NCBI RefSeq assembly: GCF_963082655.1
Contig: NC_081552.1
Coordinates: forward strand, 120,206,907 to 120,270,906
Origin: Stomoxys calcitrans
Lineage: Eukaryota; Arthropoda; Insecta; Diptera; Muscidae
Direction of reading: 5' to 3'
Length of the DNA stretch: 64,000 nucleotides
Made by a program: the position numbers and the translations under genes. Position 1 is the first letter of the stretch; every line of letters starts with the position of its first letter. The notes under the pieces were generated by a model. The model was not told the DNA's origin. It made no database searches and saw only the letters and a list, made by a program, of their open reading frames with translations. Positions 36,423-47,140 of the stretch are shown here, in pieces.

Positions 36423-37563
36423 TATACCCTCCACCATAAGATGGGGGGTATACTAATTTCGTCATTCTGTTTGTAACTACTCGAAATATTCGTCTGAGAC
36501 CCATAGTATATATATTCTTAATCGTCGCGACATTTTATGTCGATCTAGCCATGACCGTCTGTCTGTCTGTCGAAAGCACGCTAACTTCCGAAGGAGTAAA
36601 GCTAGCCGCTTGAAATTTTGCACAAATATTTCTTATTAGTGTAGGTCGGTTGGTATTGTAAATAAGCCATATCGGTCCATGTTTCGATATAGCTGCCATA
36701 TAAACCGATCTTGGGTCTTGACTTCTTGAGCCTCTAGAATGCGCAATTCTTATCCGATTGGAATGAAATTTTGCACGACGTGTTTTGTTATGATATCCAA
36801 CAACTGTGCCAAGTATGGCTCAAATCGGTCCATAACCTGATATAGCTGCCATATAAACCGATCTTGGGTCTTGATTTCTTGAGCCTCTAGAGTGCGCAAT
36901 TCTTATCCGATTGAAATGAAATTTTGCACGACGTGTTTTGTTATGATATCCAATAACTGTGCCAAGTATGGTTCAAATCGGTCTATAAACTGATATAGCT
37001 GTCATATAAACCGATCTTGGGTCTTGACTTCTTCAGCCTCTAGAGTGCGCAATTCTTATCCGATTTGAATGCATTTTGGCACGTAGTATTTTGTTATGAT
37101 ATTAAACAACTGTGCCAAGTGTGGTTCAAATCGGTTCATAACCTGATATAGCTGTCATATAAACAGATCTGGGGACTTGGCTTCTTGAGCTTCTAGAGGG
37201 CGCAATTCCTATCCGATTTGGTTGAAAATTTTCATGAAGTATTTTATTCTTACTTTCAATAACTGTGTCAAAGAAGATTCAAATCGGTTCATAACCTGAT
37301 ATAGCTGCCATATAAACCGATCTGGGATCTTGACTTCTTGAGCCTCTAAAGGTCGCAATTATTATGCGATTTGCCTGAAATTTTGTACTACGGATCCTCT
37401 CATGAGCATCAACATACGTGTTTATTATGATCTGAATCGGTCTATAGCCCGATATCCTTTTTTTGCCTAAGAAGAGATGCCGGGAAAAGAACTCGACAAA
37501 TGCGATCCATTGTAGAGGGTATATAAGATTCGGCCCGGCCGAACTTAGTACGCTTTTATTTGT
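36423..37563 (+). mobile_element. HINE-A repeat, full length, in LINE-1 5' UTR
   Basis: TATACCCTCC start after T, 5' block, about five units with a regular ~153-bp step ('catataaacc' at ~36,696, 36,850, 37,003, 37,156, 37,309), an internal shortening before the inverted start copy, hairpin, and ATTTGT (variant of ACTTGT) followed by T. The flanks join to the LINE-1 5' UTR of copy 1. Confidence 0.85.
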
Positions 37564-37652
37564 TTTTTTGTAATAGGTAGTACCTATTCCGAGATACAGA
37601 TTTTTCTTTGAGGAGCGAAATGAAAACACGTCCGCTCCACTCAACGGCTACT

Positions 37653-38340
37653 ATAAAAATGAGGAGTGGTAGATGTGGGTGATATCAAGTATCGCAAAAA
37701 TAAAGAGATTATATATATCTGGGTATTAGGGAATTATTCTCCGCCTTATACCTCACCTTATTTTTGTCTTATCGTGGTCCAATGATTTCCAGTTATTAAG
37801 AGGGTCGGAGCTTACGTTTTCGTTTGCTGATCCTTCGGAGCTAAACAAACCGTGCCTTCGCTCTAATTGCTGTTCGGGTGTTGTTAATCCCGATCCGTCC
37901 TCATCTTATATTATTGCCGCTTATGTTGCTGCCGGTCATTTGTTTTACTGACTCGTAGACACCACGCATGTTTCCAATATTCGCTGCATCTTTGGCTTGC
38001 TCTGCCAGCTTAATAAAATATATTAGCTTATCTCTGCGAACTAGGTGCTTGACCAGCGAGGAGGATGTGCGATATTCAGTCCTGGCCGCGATTTCAGTTA
38101 CACTTGGTTTCGGCCGTAGCAGAGCGTTACGTAGACGTTTCCGGTGTTTTATTTTCTCTATAGTTTCGTTCGCTTATCCATGGTTTTTGGGATCGTCGAG
38201 CAATGCCTATGATAGAGGTGACCGTCTCCGTATATGCTGTTAGTTAGCAGCTTCTCCGTTTAAGTTGCCTTGTATTCGAGGTCCATCAGCGAACCCAGAA
38301 AGAGTAAGAGTACGTGGTCGACTTGATAACAGGTGTTTCC
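37653..38340 (-). pseudogene. third LINE remnant (RTE-like), linker before RT
   Basis: Minus-strand translation with shifts gives 'RDKLIYFIKLAEQAKDAANI', 'GNMRGVYESVKQMTG', then 'DEDGSGLTTPEQQLERR'. This 'RDK..Y...LA..A..AA..GN...YE..K...G....DEDG.L' pattern is typical of the region between endonuclease and RT in RTE-type and related LINEs. Also 'KRLRNALLRPKPSVTEIAAR' upstream. No RT core is left. It touches the 5' end of LINE-1 copy 2, so it is a plausible insertion target of that element. Confidence 0.5.
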
Positions 38341-38374
38341 ATCTGGTGATTCCCAACTATATTTGTGTTAATTT

Positions 38375-38940
38375 TTATGGGGGAATTTTGTGCCTCCAAT
38401 AAAGAGCCGGTTTCTTGCGCAGATATCAACCAATCTGTCATAGTGTTTTGTTATGGCTACCATAAACGGTGCCAAATTATGGTCCAAATCGGTCTTTAAC
38501 ATGATATTGCTCCTGAGATGATCTAAAGATTTGAGATCTTGAGCTCCTGGAAGCCGTAGTTGTTGTCTGATTCGGTCAAAATTTGGCACATAGCGTTCTG
38601 TTATGACTACCAACAACAGTGCCAAGTATGGTCTAAATCGGTATATTGCCTGAAATAGCTCCCGTATTAACCGATTAAACATCTTGAGCCCCTGGAAACT
38701 ATTGTTATTGTCCGACTTCGCTGAAATTTGGCACATAGTGTTCTTTTATGACAACCATAGTAAGAATTGGTCTATATCCTGATAAGACGATCTCCGGATT
38801 AGCATTATACGGCTCTTTTAGCTGATTTGCAGAAATTTTGTACGGTAAGAGCCCATGTGCCCTTCAACTAAATTCATAAGCGTAAATTTTTGGCAGAATT
38901 CCCAAGATTCGGCCCGGTCGAACTATTTACTTCTACTTTT
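38375..38940 (+). mobile_element. old HINE relative, 3' part
   Basis: Three diverged units with 'ccaagtatggtctaaatcgg' and 'cttgagcccctgg' text, then a damaged hairpin (ttcggcccggtcgaac) and a degraded end. The start is not found. Confidence 0.55.
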
Positions 38941-39984
38941 ATAATGATGGCATATTTTAACTCAATAGATTTTTTTTTCAATATTTTTATATTGATATTG
39001 GCACAATATTATATTAAAGAAAATTTTGTGACAATTTTAGAACTAATATTTTATTTCTTCAGAAAATTTCTCCCAATTAAAAAAAAATTAACTAAATGCA
39101 AAAGTAAAGCCAGTAATGCAAAAGTAAAGCCAGATGATACAGCAACACCAACCATAGTATGACGCGCTTAGACTCTTGGTTGAAGCATCTCATCGGATAC
39201 TTTTAGGTGCAATGGCATCAAGAGCCGTACATTGATAGGTTGCACCTATAACGTTCAAGCCCGGCTTGAACTTGAAACTGGACACTCGAAGCAATAGCGG
39301 TAGCCGTTGTAATTGTCCAGCGTTCGAAGCTATGGACACAAACTTGTGCACGCCTTGGCAGTCTTTGTAGTTGCGTGGACAAAAAATCTATCACTACACC
39401 ACATAAACACATGTATTGGAAAAAGAACAGCTGGCAGACAGGGTGTCATTTTTAACCTAATACAACCTACCATCGTACGGGCCTTAAAGCCTTCACTCCT
39501 AACAGTATCCGATGAAATTCTTAAACCAACTATGATTGGTGTTGTGGTATCTTCTGGCTTAACTTTTCCATTGGAGAAAAATCAAAGATCATCAAGCTCG
39601 TCTTCGCCTTAACAAGCAAAAAAACTTGAAAGAAAAATATTTTTATCAAATTAGTAACAAACATATTATTATATAATTATTACATATTTTTTTTTTAACT
39701 TTAATTAAAAAAAAAAACTTTTTAATTTAAAATTTCAATGTTGCCAAAATAAAAAGAAAACAAGAAAAGAAATTTGGAATAAAAATTATTTTAAAACTTT
39801 TACAAACATATTAAAAAAAAACAAAATTTGATAAAGTTTACTTTAATAAAATTTTATAACATTTTTGTAGAAATTGCAAATTGGCGAAAATCACCAAGCA
39901 TTATGAGCAAAAATACATTGACTGACAAAATGGTAAGGTCCGGAGACAAGCAGAAACGCATCATGTCTTATGCTTTGATGTCAT
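38941..39984. other. AT-rich region with two unexplained short frames
   Basis: No transposon text. A plus-strand frame ending at 39,162 has a lysine-rich end (KKKLTKCKSKASNAKVKPDD) containing a direct repeat of 'gcaaaagtaaagccag'. A plus-strand frame at 39,313-39,612 (99 codons) ends in a serine run (NQRSSSSSSP) and has higher GC than its surroundings. Neither resembles a family I know. The 39,160-39,610 block could be an exon or an old pseudogene; I cannot decide. Confidence 0.3.
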
Positions 39985-40200
39985 AGCGAATTTCATATCT
40001 TGGAGAGCTTAGTAATGAAGCAAACAGCAAAAGAAACGTCATAATCTGGTGAAAAATGTAGCTATATCGAAATATGGTCCTATTTGGACCAAATTCAGCA
40101 TGGACATTGAGTGGTCTTACAAGTAAAAGTCTTTGTTCAATCTTATAGAACAAAATATTGACCTTTTTGGTATAAATATAAACCGATCGGAACCGTTCAA
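39985..40200 (-). mobile_element. HINE-B fragment
   Basis: The text 'gctatatcgaaatatggtcc' with the following 'ttggaccaaattc' block matches the B-type 3' part near 30,165-30,290. No termini. Confidence 0.5.
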
Positions 40201-40224
40201 AAAAGGTTTATTGAGTTAACTAAA

Positions 40225-40755
40225 ACAAGTAAGAGCGTGCTAAGTTCGGCCGGGCCGAATCTTACATACCCTCCACCATGGATCGCATTTGTCGAGTTCT
40301 ATGCGCGGTATCTCTTTTTAGGCAAACAAAGAATATTGAGCAAGTACTGTTATACTATTGGAGCTATATCAATTTATAGTCCGATTCGGACCATAAATGA
40401 ATGCCGAACATTGTAGAAGTTATTGTGTAATATTTCAGTTCATTCGGATAAGAATAGCGCCTTGTAGGGGCTTAAGAAGCAAAATCGGAAGATCCGTTTA
40501 TATCGGAGCTCGATCGAGCTATTGATCGATTCAGACCATATTAGACACGTATGTTGAAGGTCATGAGAGAAGCCGATGTACAAAATTTCAGCCAAGCGAC
40601 TAGCTTTACTCCTTCGAATGTTAGCGTGCTTTCGACAGACAGACGGACGGACATGGCTAGATCGACTTAAAATGACATGACGATCAAGAATATTTCGAGG
40701 CGTTACAAACAGAATGACGAAATTAGTACACCCCCATCATATGGTAGAGGGTATA
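40225..40755 (-). mobile_element. HINE-A repeat, short complete copy
   Basis: From the minus strand: TATACCCTCTACC start at 40,755, 5' block, two units only, inverted start copy, hairpin GTTCGGCCGGGCCGAA (as read on plus) and ACTTGT at 40,225, T-side flanks (A on plus). At 531 bp it shows the minimal complete form. Confidence 0.85.
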
Positions 40756-41400
40756 AAAATTACTCCAATTGAGTAAGCCAATTTTAATATAATTTGGTTA
40801 AATTTTGCATAAAACAAGGAAAAATTGCAAGTGTTAAATAAAATTTACACATCTTTAGTTAGTTGCAAATAAATAGTTCATAAACTTGAATTTGGTAAGT
40901 AATTTTACCTAACCAAAATTCTATTCAACAATTAAAATATTATTTTGGTAGACAACTCTTTTATTAACTCATGATAAAAGTTTCGTTGTTTTCAGTTCAA
41001 CGATCCGTAAAATCGATTTCCTTCAAGTTGTATATAAATTTGTAAAAAATAAGTTAATAAAACTTCCTAAATTTGAATAGTTTGTGCAACTTAAAAAAAG
41101 ACACAGGTTTTAACTTAAAATTTTGTTAAAATGGATTTGGTTTGAAAGATTTTTAACTGAACTAAGCGAAACGACAAACTTTCTACGAATTCCAAGATTT
41201 GCTTAGTGTAAATATAAATTTCTTAAATTAATCGTCATATGCACTTGAACTTTTTTTCCTATTGGTTAGGACATTTATTTACATAAAATGTTGGAAACGA
41301 CGCTTATTTGTTTGGTTTATGACCTGAAATTATCGAGAAAAATTCACGTATGAAACGAGTTATCATTAACAAAGCAAAATGGGATTGTTTATATTTTGAA
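40756..41400. other. AT-rich spacer, nothing recognised
   Basis: Very AT-rich, no repeat of the window and no coding frame worth reporting. Confidence 0.5.
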
Positions 41401-43484
41401 CTAGCCGAACCGGGCCAGCTCCGCTGTGCGTTCTTTAACTCTCTAATAACCTTTTAGGGTGGGGACATTTCGCCCTGAATGCGGATATCGAATTCGTGCC
41501 ATTGTAACCTGTGATGTTGAACGCGTTCGAATCCTGGCGAGAACATCGGACAAATTGATGTTTATCCCTTCTTAATGTTGCCAACATTTGCGAGGTACAA
41601 TGCCATGCATGGTCATTTGAAAGATTTTCCCCAAAGAGGTGTCGCACTGCGGGACGCCGTTGGGACTCGGCTATAAAAAAAGTTTCTTTATCATTGAGTT
41701 TAAACTTGTATCGGAAAGCACTCATTGATGTGTGATAATTTGCCCCTTCTCGGTTCTTGGTGGTCATGTCCTTTCTCATTAGGGGAGGGATGGCACCTCA
41801 GACATTTCGACTCAAATATGGATACAAAATTCGTACTGCACTTCAAAATCACTTTAATGTGAGCCTCATATTGCCAGGGCCGGTAAATATGAATCGGTTG
41901 GAGGGTGTTTTGGGGCTGGGGCCACTGGAACTTTGCACTGAAAATAGATATCAAATTCGTCCTTTATTCCCAATTGAAATGAAATTAAGTTTAGGGGGGC
42001 GTACCCCAAAACACTTGGCTCCAAAATTGGATTTCAAATTCGTTTTCAACTCTCAAATACCCTTCATTTCAGTCCCATATGGTCATAACGGGTCAAATAA
42101 CCAATTTGACGTATCTTGAACAGGAAAAGCTCCATCTAGACTTAAACACAAATTTTAATGTCATATTTGTAATCTACTCCTTAATTCCTTTCATTTGAGT
42201 CCCATATAGTCATGGTCGGCTAATATGCCCATTTGGGGTTATTTGGGGTGGGCGACCTCCCATTATTGGACCTAATGTTTTATGCCATATTTGTAATCTA
42301 CTGCCTAATACTTTTCATTTGAGTCCCATATTGACGTGAACTTCAAATATATCTGTTTAGAGGAGTTTTGGGATTGGGGGACCCGTTGGGTTCTTGAACC
42401 CACATTTTAGTTCCATATTCGTTTTCTGATCTCCAAAATCCTTATTGTGCCCATCGGACCACTTTCGGATATGGGTGGTGTTTTTGTGGTAAGGGGGAGG
42501 ATCCATCTCCACCCGATATCTAAAGATTATAAAGCCTATGTTTCCTTCCAGACAAACGTACACAATCTCTGAAAATTTTAAGAAAATCGGTTCATCCAAG
42601 TAGTATATTGTCATAATGGGTCTAATGGCGTTTTTGAAGGGTGACCCCCAATACTTCGATCTGATTTTGTATGCCAGCTTCGAAATCTGCTCCCGAAAAC
42701 CTTTCGGGTCTATCATAGTTTCGATACCGAAAAATTATAAAGCCCATGTTTCCTACCAGACCAACCTACACATTTTGCGAAAATTTCGAGAATATCGTTT
42801 CTGCAGTATTTTAGTCTATACCGAATAAATAAACCTAGTCGCATATGTTGTTCGTGATTGGCTAATGTACCAATTTTGGGGGTTTTTGTGGGGGTGGGGT
42901 GATCCCCTATACTTCGAAATGAATTTGTGTGCCAGAATCGTTATATACTCCCGAACTCTTTTCATTTGATACTCATATTGTCCTTATCGGTCCATTTTTG
43001 AATTTGAGGGGTGTTTTTGGGGAAACGGTGGAGGGTCCGCCCCCTTCCGTTATCAATAAATTATAAAGCCTATTCCTACTTTCTGCCCATATTCGTAATC
43101 TACTCCCGAACACCTTTCATTTGAGTCCCATATTGTAATGATCGTCAAATAATGCTATTTTAAGGGGTTTTGGGGCTGGGGAGTCTTCCAGGTACTTGGA
43201 CTCAACTTTTACTATGAAATTCTCTACTCTTGAATACCTTTCATTTGAATCCCATATTGTTCCGAACGGTCTAATTTTATTTTGGGGTAGTACTTTTGCG
43301 GGAAGGGGGAGGGTCCGCCCCCCTCCCGATATCAAAAAATTATAAAGCCTATGGTTCCTTCCAGAACAAACTTACACAATCTGTGAAAATTTCAAGGTAA
43401 TCGGTTTAGACGTTTTTGAGTCTACACGGAACAAACAAACAGACCGACAAAAAAAAACATACAAACAAACAAAAACAAATTGAA
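41401..43484 (-). mobile_element. Helitron-like element (divergent subfamily) with SINE inserted
   Basis: On the minus strand it ends CTAG at 41,401 followed by T; the 3' text is related to the main Helitron family (ccgaaccgggccagctccgc as read on plus). The array has longer, diverged units with 'tttcatttgagtcccatatt' cores. The 5' part (leader of AAAC/AAAT type and 'tcaaaaacgtctaaaccgat' on minus) meets a second copy head to head at 43,485. No protein encoded. Confidence 0.72.
41495..41770 (+). mobile_element. tRNA-derived SINE
   Basis: Contains a Pol III B-box-like string (GTTCGAATCCTGG at ~41,524) followed by a body ('tttgcgaggtacaatgcc', 'agaggtgtcgcactgcggga', 'gactcggctataaaaaa') that I recognise as a SINE common in higher flies. 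The A box is poor. Helitron array text flanks it on both sides, so it is nested. No clear target duplication or poly-A tail is visible, so the limits are approximate. Confidence 0.6.
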
Positions 43485-43770
43485 TCTATATATATATATA
43501 AATGAATTTGTGTTTGTTTGTATGTTTGTTTGTTTGTTTGTAGGTTTGTTTGTGGGTTTGTAAATTTGTTTGTTCCGTATACACTCAAAAACGGCTAAAC
43601 CGATTTCTTTGAAATTTTCACAGATTGTGGGGAGTGGTCCGGAAGGAGCAATAGGCTATATAACCTTTCAATATCGCATTGGGGGCGGACCCTCTCCCTT
43701 ACCCCAAAAGTAACAGCCAAAAATAAAAGTGGACCGATTGGGACAATATGGGACTTAAATTAAAGGTATT
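43485..43770 (+). mobile_element. Helitron-like 5' fragment, head to head with previous copy
   Basis: Starts TC in a TA-repeat, has the T/G-rich leader ('aatgaatttgtgtttgtttg'), then 'aaaaacggctaaaccgattt' and one unit before stopping at the HINE-B. The leader and the preceding element's leader are inverted copies around an (AT)n centre at ~43,486-43,500. Confidence 0.7.
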
Positions 43771-44373
43771 CAAGGCTGTCGAGGGGTCTAACATAACTCA
43801 CTGTCCCAAATTTCAGTGAAATCGGATAATAAATGTGGCTATTATGGGCCCAAGACCCTCAAACGGAGGATAGGTCTATATGGCAGGTATATCGAAACCT
43901 GACCGCTCTGGCCCAAATTGACGAAGGATGTCGAATGGCCTAACACAACTCACTATCCCAAATTTCAGCTAAATCAGATAATAAATGTGGCTTTTATTTG
44001 TCTAAGACCCCAAATCGGAGGATCGGTCTATATGGCAACTATATCCAAATCTGGACCGATCTGGGCCAAATTGACGAGGGATGTCAAAGGGCCCCATACA
44101 ACTCACTGTCACAAATATCAGCAAAATCGCATAATAAATGTGGCTTTTATGGGCCTAAGACCCAAAATTGGCGGATCGGTCTATATGGGGGCTATATCAA
44201 GATATAGTGCGATATAACCCATCTTCGAACTAAACCTGCCTATAGACCAAAAAAGTATCTGTGCAAAATTTCAGCTCAATATCCCTATTTTTAAAGATTG
44301 TAGCGTGATTTCAACAGACAGACGGACAGACATGTTTAGATCGTCTTAGATTTTTACGCTTATCAAGAATATA
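43771..44373 (-). mobile_element. HINE-B fragment, cut by foldback element 1
   Basis: Three B-type units and the start of the 5' block (cagacagacggacagacatg), ending at 'atcaagaata' where the foldback element begins. The expected continuation (tatatactttatagggtcgg) is absent on the other side. Confidence 0.75.
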
Positions 44374-44980
44374 AAGGGTGATTTTTTTGAGGTTAGGATT
44401 TTCATGCATTAGTATTTGACAGATCACGTGGGATTTCAGACATGGTGTCAAAGAGAAAGATGCTCAGTATGCTTTGACATTTCATCATGAATAGACTTAC
44501 TAACGAGCAACGCTTGCAAATCATTGAATTTTATTACCAAAATCAGTGTTCGGTTCGAAATGTGTTCATTCACCGTAACGTTGCGTCCAACAGCATCTTT
44601 GAAAAAATAAGGTCCAATGATTCCACCAGCGTACAAACCACACCAAACAGTGCATTTTTCGGGATGCATGGGCAGTTCTTGAACGGCTTCTGGTTGCTCT
44701 TCACTCCAAATGCGGCAATTTTGCTTATTTACGTAGCCATTCAACCAGAAATGAGCCTCATCGCTGAACAAAATTTGTCAAAATTTGAACACATTTCGAA
44801 CCGAACACTGATTTTGGTAATAAAATTCAATGATTTGCAAGCGTTGCTCGTTAGTAAGTCTATTCATGATGAAATGTCAAAGCATACTGAGCATCTTTCT
44901 CTTTGACACCATGTCTGAAATCCCACGTGATCTGTCAAATACTAATGCATGAAAATCCTAACCTCAAAAAAATCACCCTT
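44374..44980. mobile_element. foldback Tc1/mariner-like element 1 (195-bp arms)
   Basis: 607 bp between TA dinucleotides. Both arms are 195 bp (44,374-44,568 and 44,786-44,980) and, by eye, exact inverted copies, starting AAGGGTGATTTTTTTGAGG. The 217-bp centre holds a transposase fragment. The centre is inverted relative to the otherwise identical element at 57,292. The left flank is HINE-B, the right flank is Helitron array, so the two sides did not come from one target. Confidence 0.92.
44448..44785 (-). pseudogene. Tc1/mariner-like transposase fragment (minus) in foldback element 1
   Basis: The centre encodes about 72 residues: 'FSDEAHFWLNGYVNKQNC' with the first catalytic Asp of the DDE domain, then 'CTVWCGLYAGGIIGPYFFKD'. 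In addition each arm, read outwards-in, opens with 'MNRLTNEQRLQIIEFYYQNQ', the N-terminal helix-turn-helix start of the same transposase family. The sequence between, and the rest of the DDE domain, are deleted. Confidence 0.85.
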
Positions 44981-45145
44981 TATTTACCGACCACAGCAAT
45001 ATGGATCTTAAATGAAAGCTCTTTGGGAATAGAGCACGAAATTGACTGTCACTTTTGGGACCAAGTGTCTGGCGGTTCACCACACCCCAAGAACTTTTAC
45101 TGAACATTGCAATGTGGGGTTTAAATATGAGTTACTTGAGTATAA
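44981..45145 (+). mobile_element. Helitron array fragment
   Basis: One and a half ~130-bp units in plus Helitron sense ('atttaccgaccacagcaata', 'tcttaaatgaaagctctttg') starting exactly at the TA after foldback element 1 and ending at the next HINE. Confidence 0.7.
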
Positions 45146-46282
45146 ACAAGTAAAACCGTGCTAAGTTCGGCCGGGCCGAATCTTATATAGCCTCCACCAT
45201 GGATCGCATTTGTCGAGTTCTATTCTCTTCTTAGGCAAAAAAGGATATAAGAGAAGATTTGCTCTGCTATTTGAGTGATGTCAATATATGGTCCGGTTTA
45301 GACCACAATTAAATTATATGTTGGAGACCTGTGTAAAATATCAGTCAATTCGAATAAGAATTGCGCCCTTTGGGGGCTCAAGAAGTAAAATAGAAAGATC
45401 GATTTATATGGGAGATCTATCGGGCTAAAGACCGATTCAGACCATAATAAACACGTATGTTGATGGTCATGAGAGAATCCGTCGTACAAAATTTCAGGCA
45501 AATCGGATAATAATTGCGACCTCTAGATGATCAAGAAGTCAAGATCCCAGATCGTTTTATATGGCAGCTATATTAGGTTATGAACCGATTTGAACCTTAT
45601 TTGACACAGTTGTTGAAAGTAAGAATAAAATACTTCATGCAAAATTTCAGCCAAATCGGATAGGAATTGCGCCCTCTAGAAGCTCAAGAAGTCAAGTCCC
45701 CAGATTTGTTTATATAACAGCTATATCAGGTTATGAACCGATTTAAACCATACTTGGCATAGTTATTGGATATCATGACAAAATACTTCGTGAAAAAATT
45801 CATTCAAATCGGATAAGAATTGCGCCCTCTAGAGGCGCTCTGTTTATATGACAGCTCTATCAGGCTATAGATCGATTTGAACCATACTTGGCAGAGTTGT
45901 TGGGTAGCATGACAAAACCTGTCGCGCAAAATCTCATTTCAATCGGATAAGAATTGCGCACTCTAGAGGCTCAAGAAATCAAGACCCAAGATCGACAGCT
46001 ATATCAAAACATGGATCGATATGGCCAATTCACAATACCAACCGACCTATACTAATTAAAAGAAGTATTTGTGCGAAATTTCAAGAGGCTAACTTTTCTC
46101 CTTCAACAGTTAGCGTTCTTTCGACAGACAGACGGACGGACAGACGGACATTGCTAGATCGACATAAAATGTCGCGACGATCAAGAATGTATATACTTTA
46201 TGGGGTCTCAGACGAATATGTCGAGTAGTTACAAACAGAATGACGAAATTAGTATACCCCCCATCCTATGGTGGAGGGTATA
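45146..46282 (-). mobile_element. HINE-A repeat, full length
   Basis: From the minus strand: TATACCCTCCACCATAGG start at 46,282, 5' block, about five ~153-bp units, inverted start copy, hairpin, ACTTGT at 45,146. Same-strand T flanks (A on plus). Confidence 0.85.
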
Positions 46283-46905
46283 AAAATTGAGTCCAAGTAA
46301 TTGTGGTATAAAAACTTGTGTTCAAGTATCCAAGGGGTAGCTCAAGCCTGAAAATTGCCCCAAATAGACATACTGGACGTATATATGAATATAGGACTCA
46401 AATGAAAGGTATTCGGGAGTAGACTACGATTATGACATAAAAAACGAGATCCAAGTAATTGATAGTCGCTCCATCCCCGATAAGCTCCCCAAATGGGAAT
46501 ACTACTCAATCAAAGCTTGATGAAACTTAAATGATAGGCATTTGAGAGCAGATTACAAATATGACATTAAACTTTGTGTCCAAGAACCTAGGTGGTCTTT
46601 TACTTCCTAAAATCGCCTCCAATAGGTTATTTGACCTATTAAAACAATGGGGAATCAAGTGATACATTATTTTGAGTTGAGTGCGTCATTCAAATTTGAG
46701 GCAGTGTGGCGCACAATCCTCATATAGACGCCCTCCACCAAACGGCTTTATACACCTATCATGACAATATGAATTTAAATTAAAGGTATAAAGATGTGTA
46801 CTGCAAATCTGATATCATTATTCTGTTCATATATCTAGCGGACCACTTCACCCCAAAACAGTCGATCAATATAATGACCAAACGGGACACTGTGCGATTT
46901 AATTA
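46283..46905 (+). mobile_element. Helitron-like array fragment (divergent subfamily)
   Basis: Diverged units with 'aggactcaaatgaaaggtat' and 'agtagactacgattatgaca' text in plus Helitron sense; no termini. 46,906-47,140 after it is not recognised. Confidence 0.55.
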
Positions 46906-47140
46906 ATGTGCAGGCCGCCATAGCCACGAAATTATAACATTCAGCGTGAAGGCAGGAGTTTCAAACCTTAACGATAAGGTTGCAACCATTATTAGCTTAC
47001 CGATAGACGAACTGGGCAACACTTTTGTGTTCAAGAGTTTTACGTGGTAAAAACTATCGCCACCGCAACCAATGTATAGACTGCAAATTTTTTTTTACCA
47101 CAGAAAATCTTTTAATATGGCAATTTAATATGATTTAAAA

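Larger units (their letters stand above)
29938..37652 (-). mobile_element. LINE-1 copy 2, near full length, with three nested insertions
   Basis: On the minus strand: 5' end at 37,652, 5' UTR split by a HINE-A (36,423-37,563), ORF1 from ATG 36,391, ORF2 from ATG 35,101, RNase H split by a mariner (32,375-33,316), a 3' UTR split by a HINE-B (30,050-31,609), and a tail of CCTAAC-like repeats near 29,940-29,965. Without the insertions the element is about 4.1 kb. Copy 3 (59.2-62.4 kb) supplies the empty site for two of the insertions and copy 1 for the third. Confidence 0.85.

Noticed and set aside
37968..38243. 91-codon plus-strand frame
   Set aside because: It is the antisense shadow of a LINE remnant whose minus-strand translation shows a conserved linker.
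39313..39612. 99-codon frame as a confident gene
   Set aside because: No recognised family, no neighbours, no splice or promoter evidence; kept only as a finding to check.
41515..41545. tRNA gene from the GTTCGAATCC box
   Set aside because: No cloverleaf can be formed around it; the downstream body is that of a SINE.
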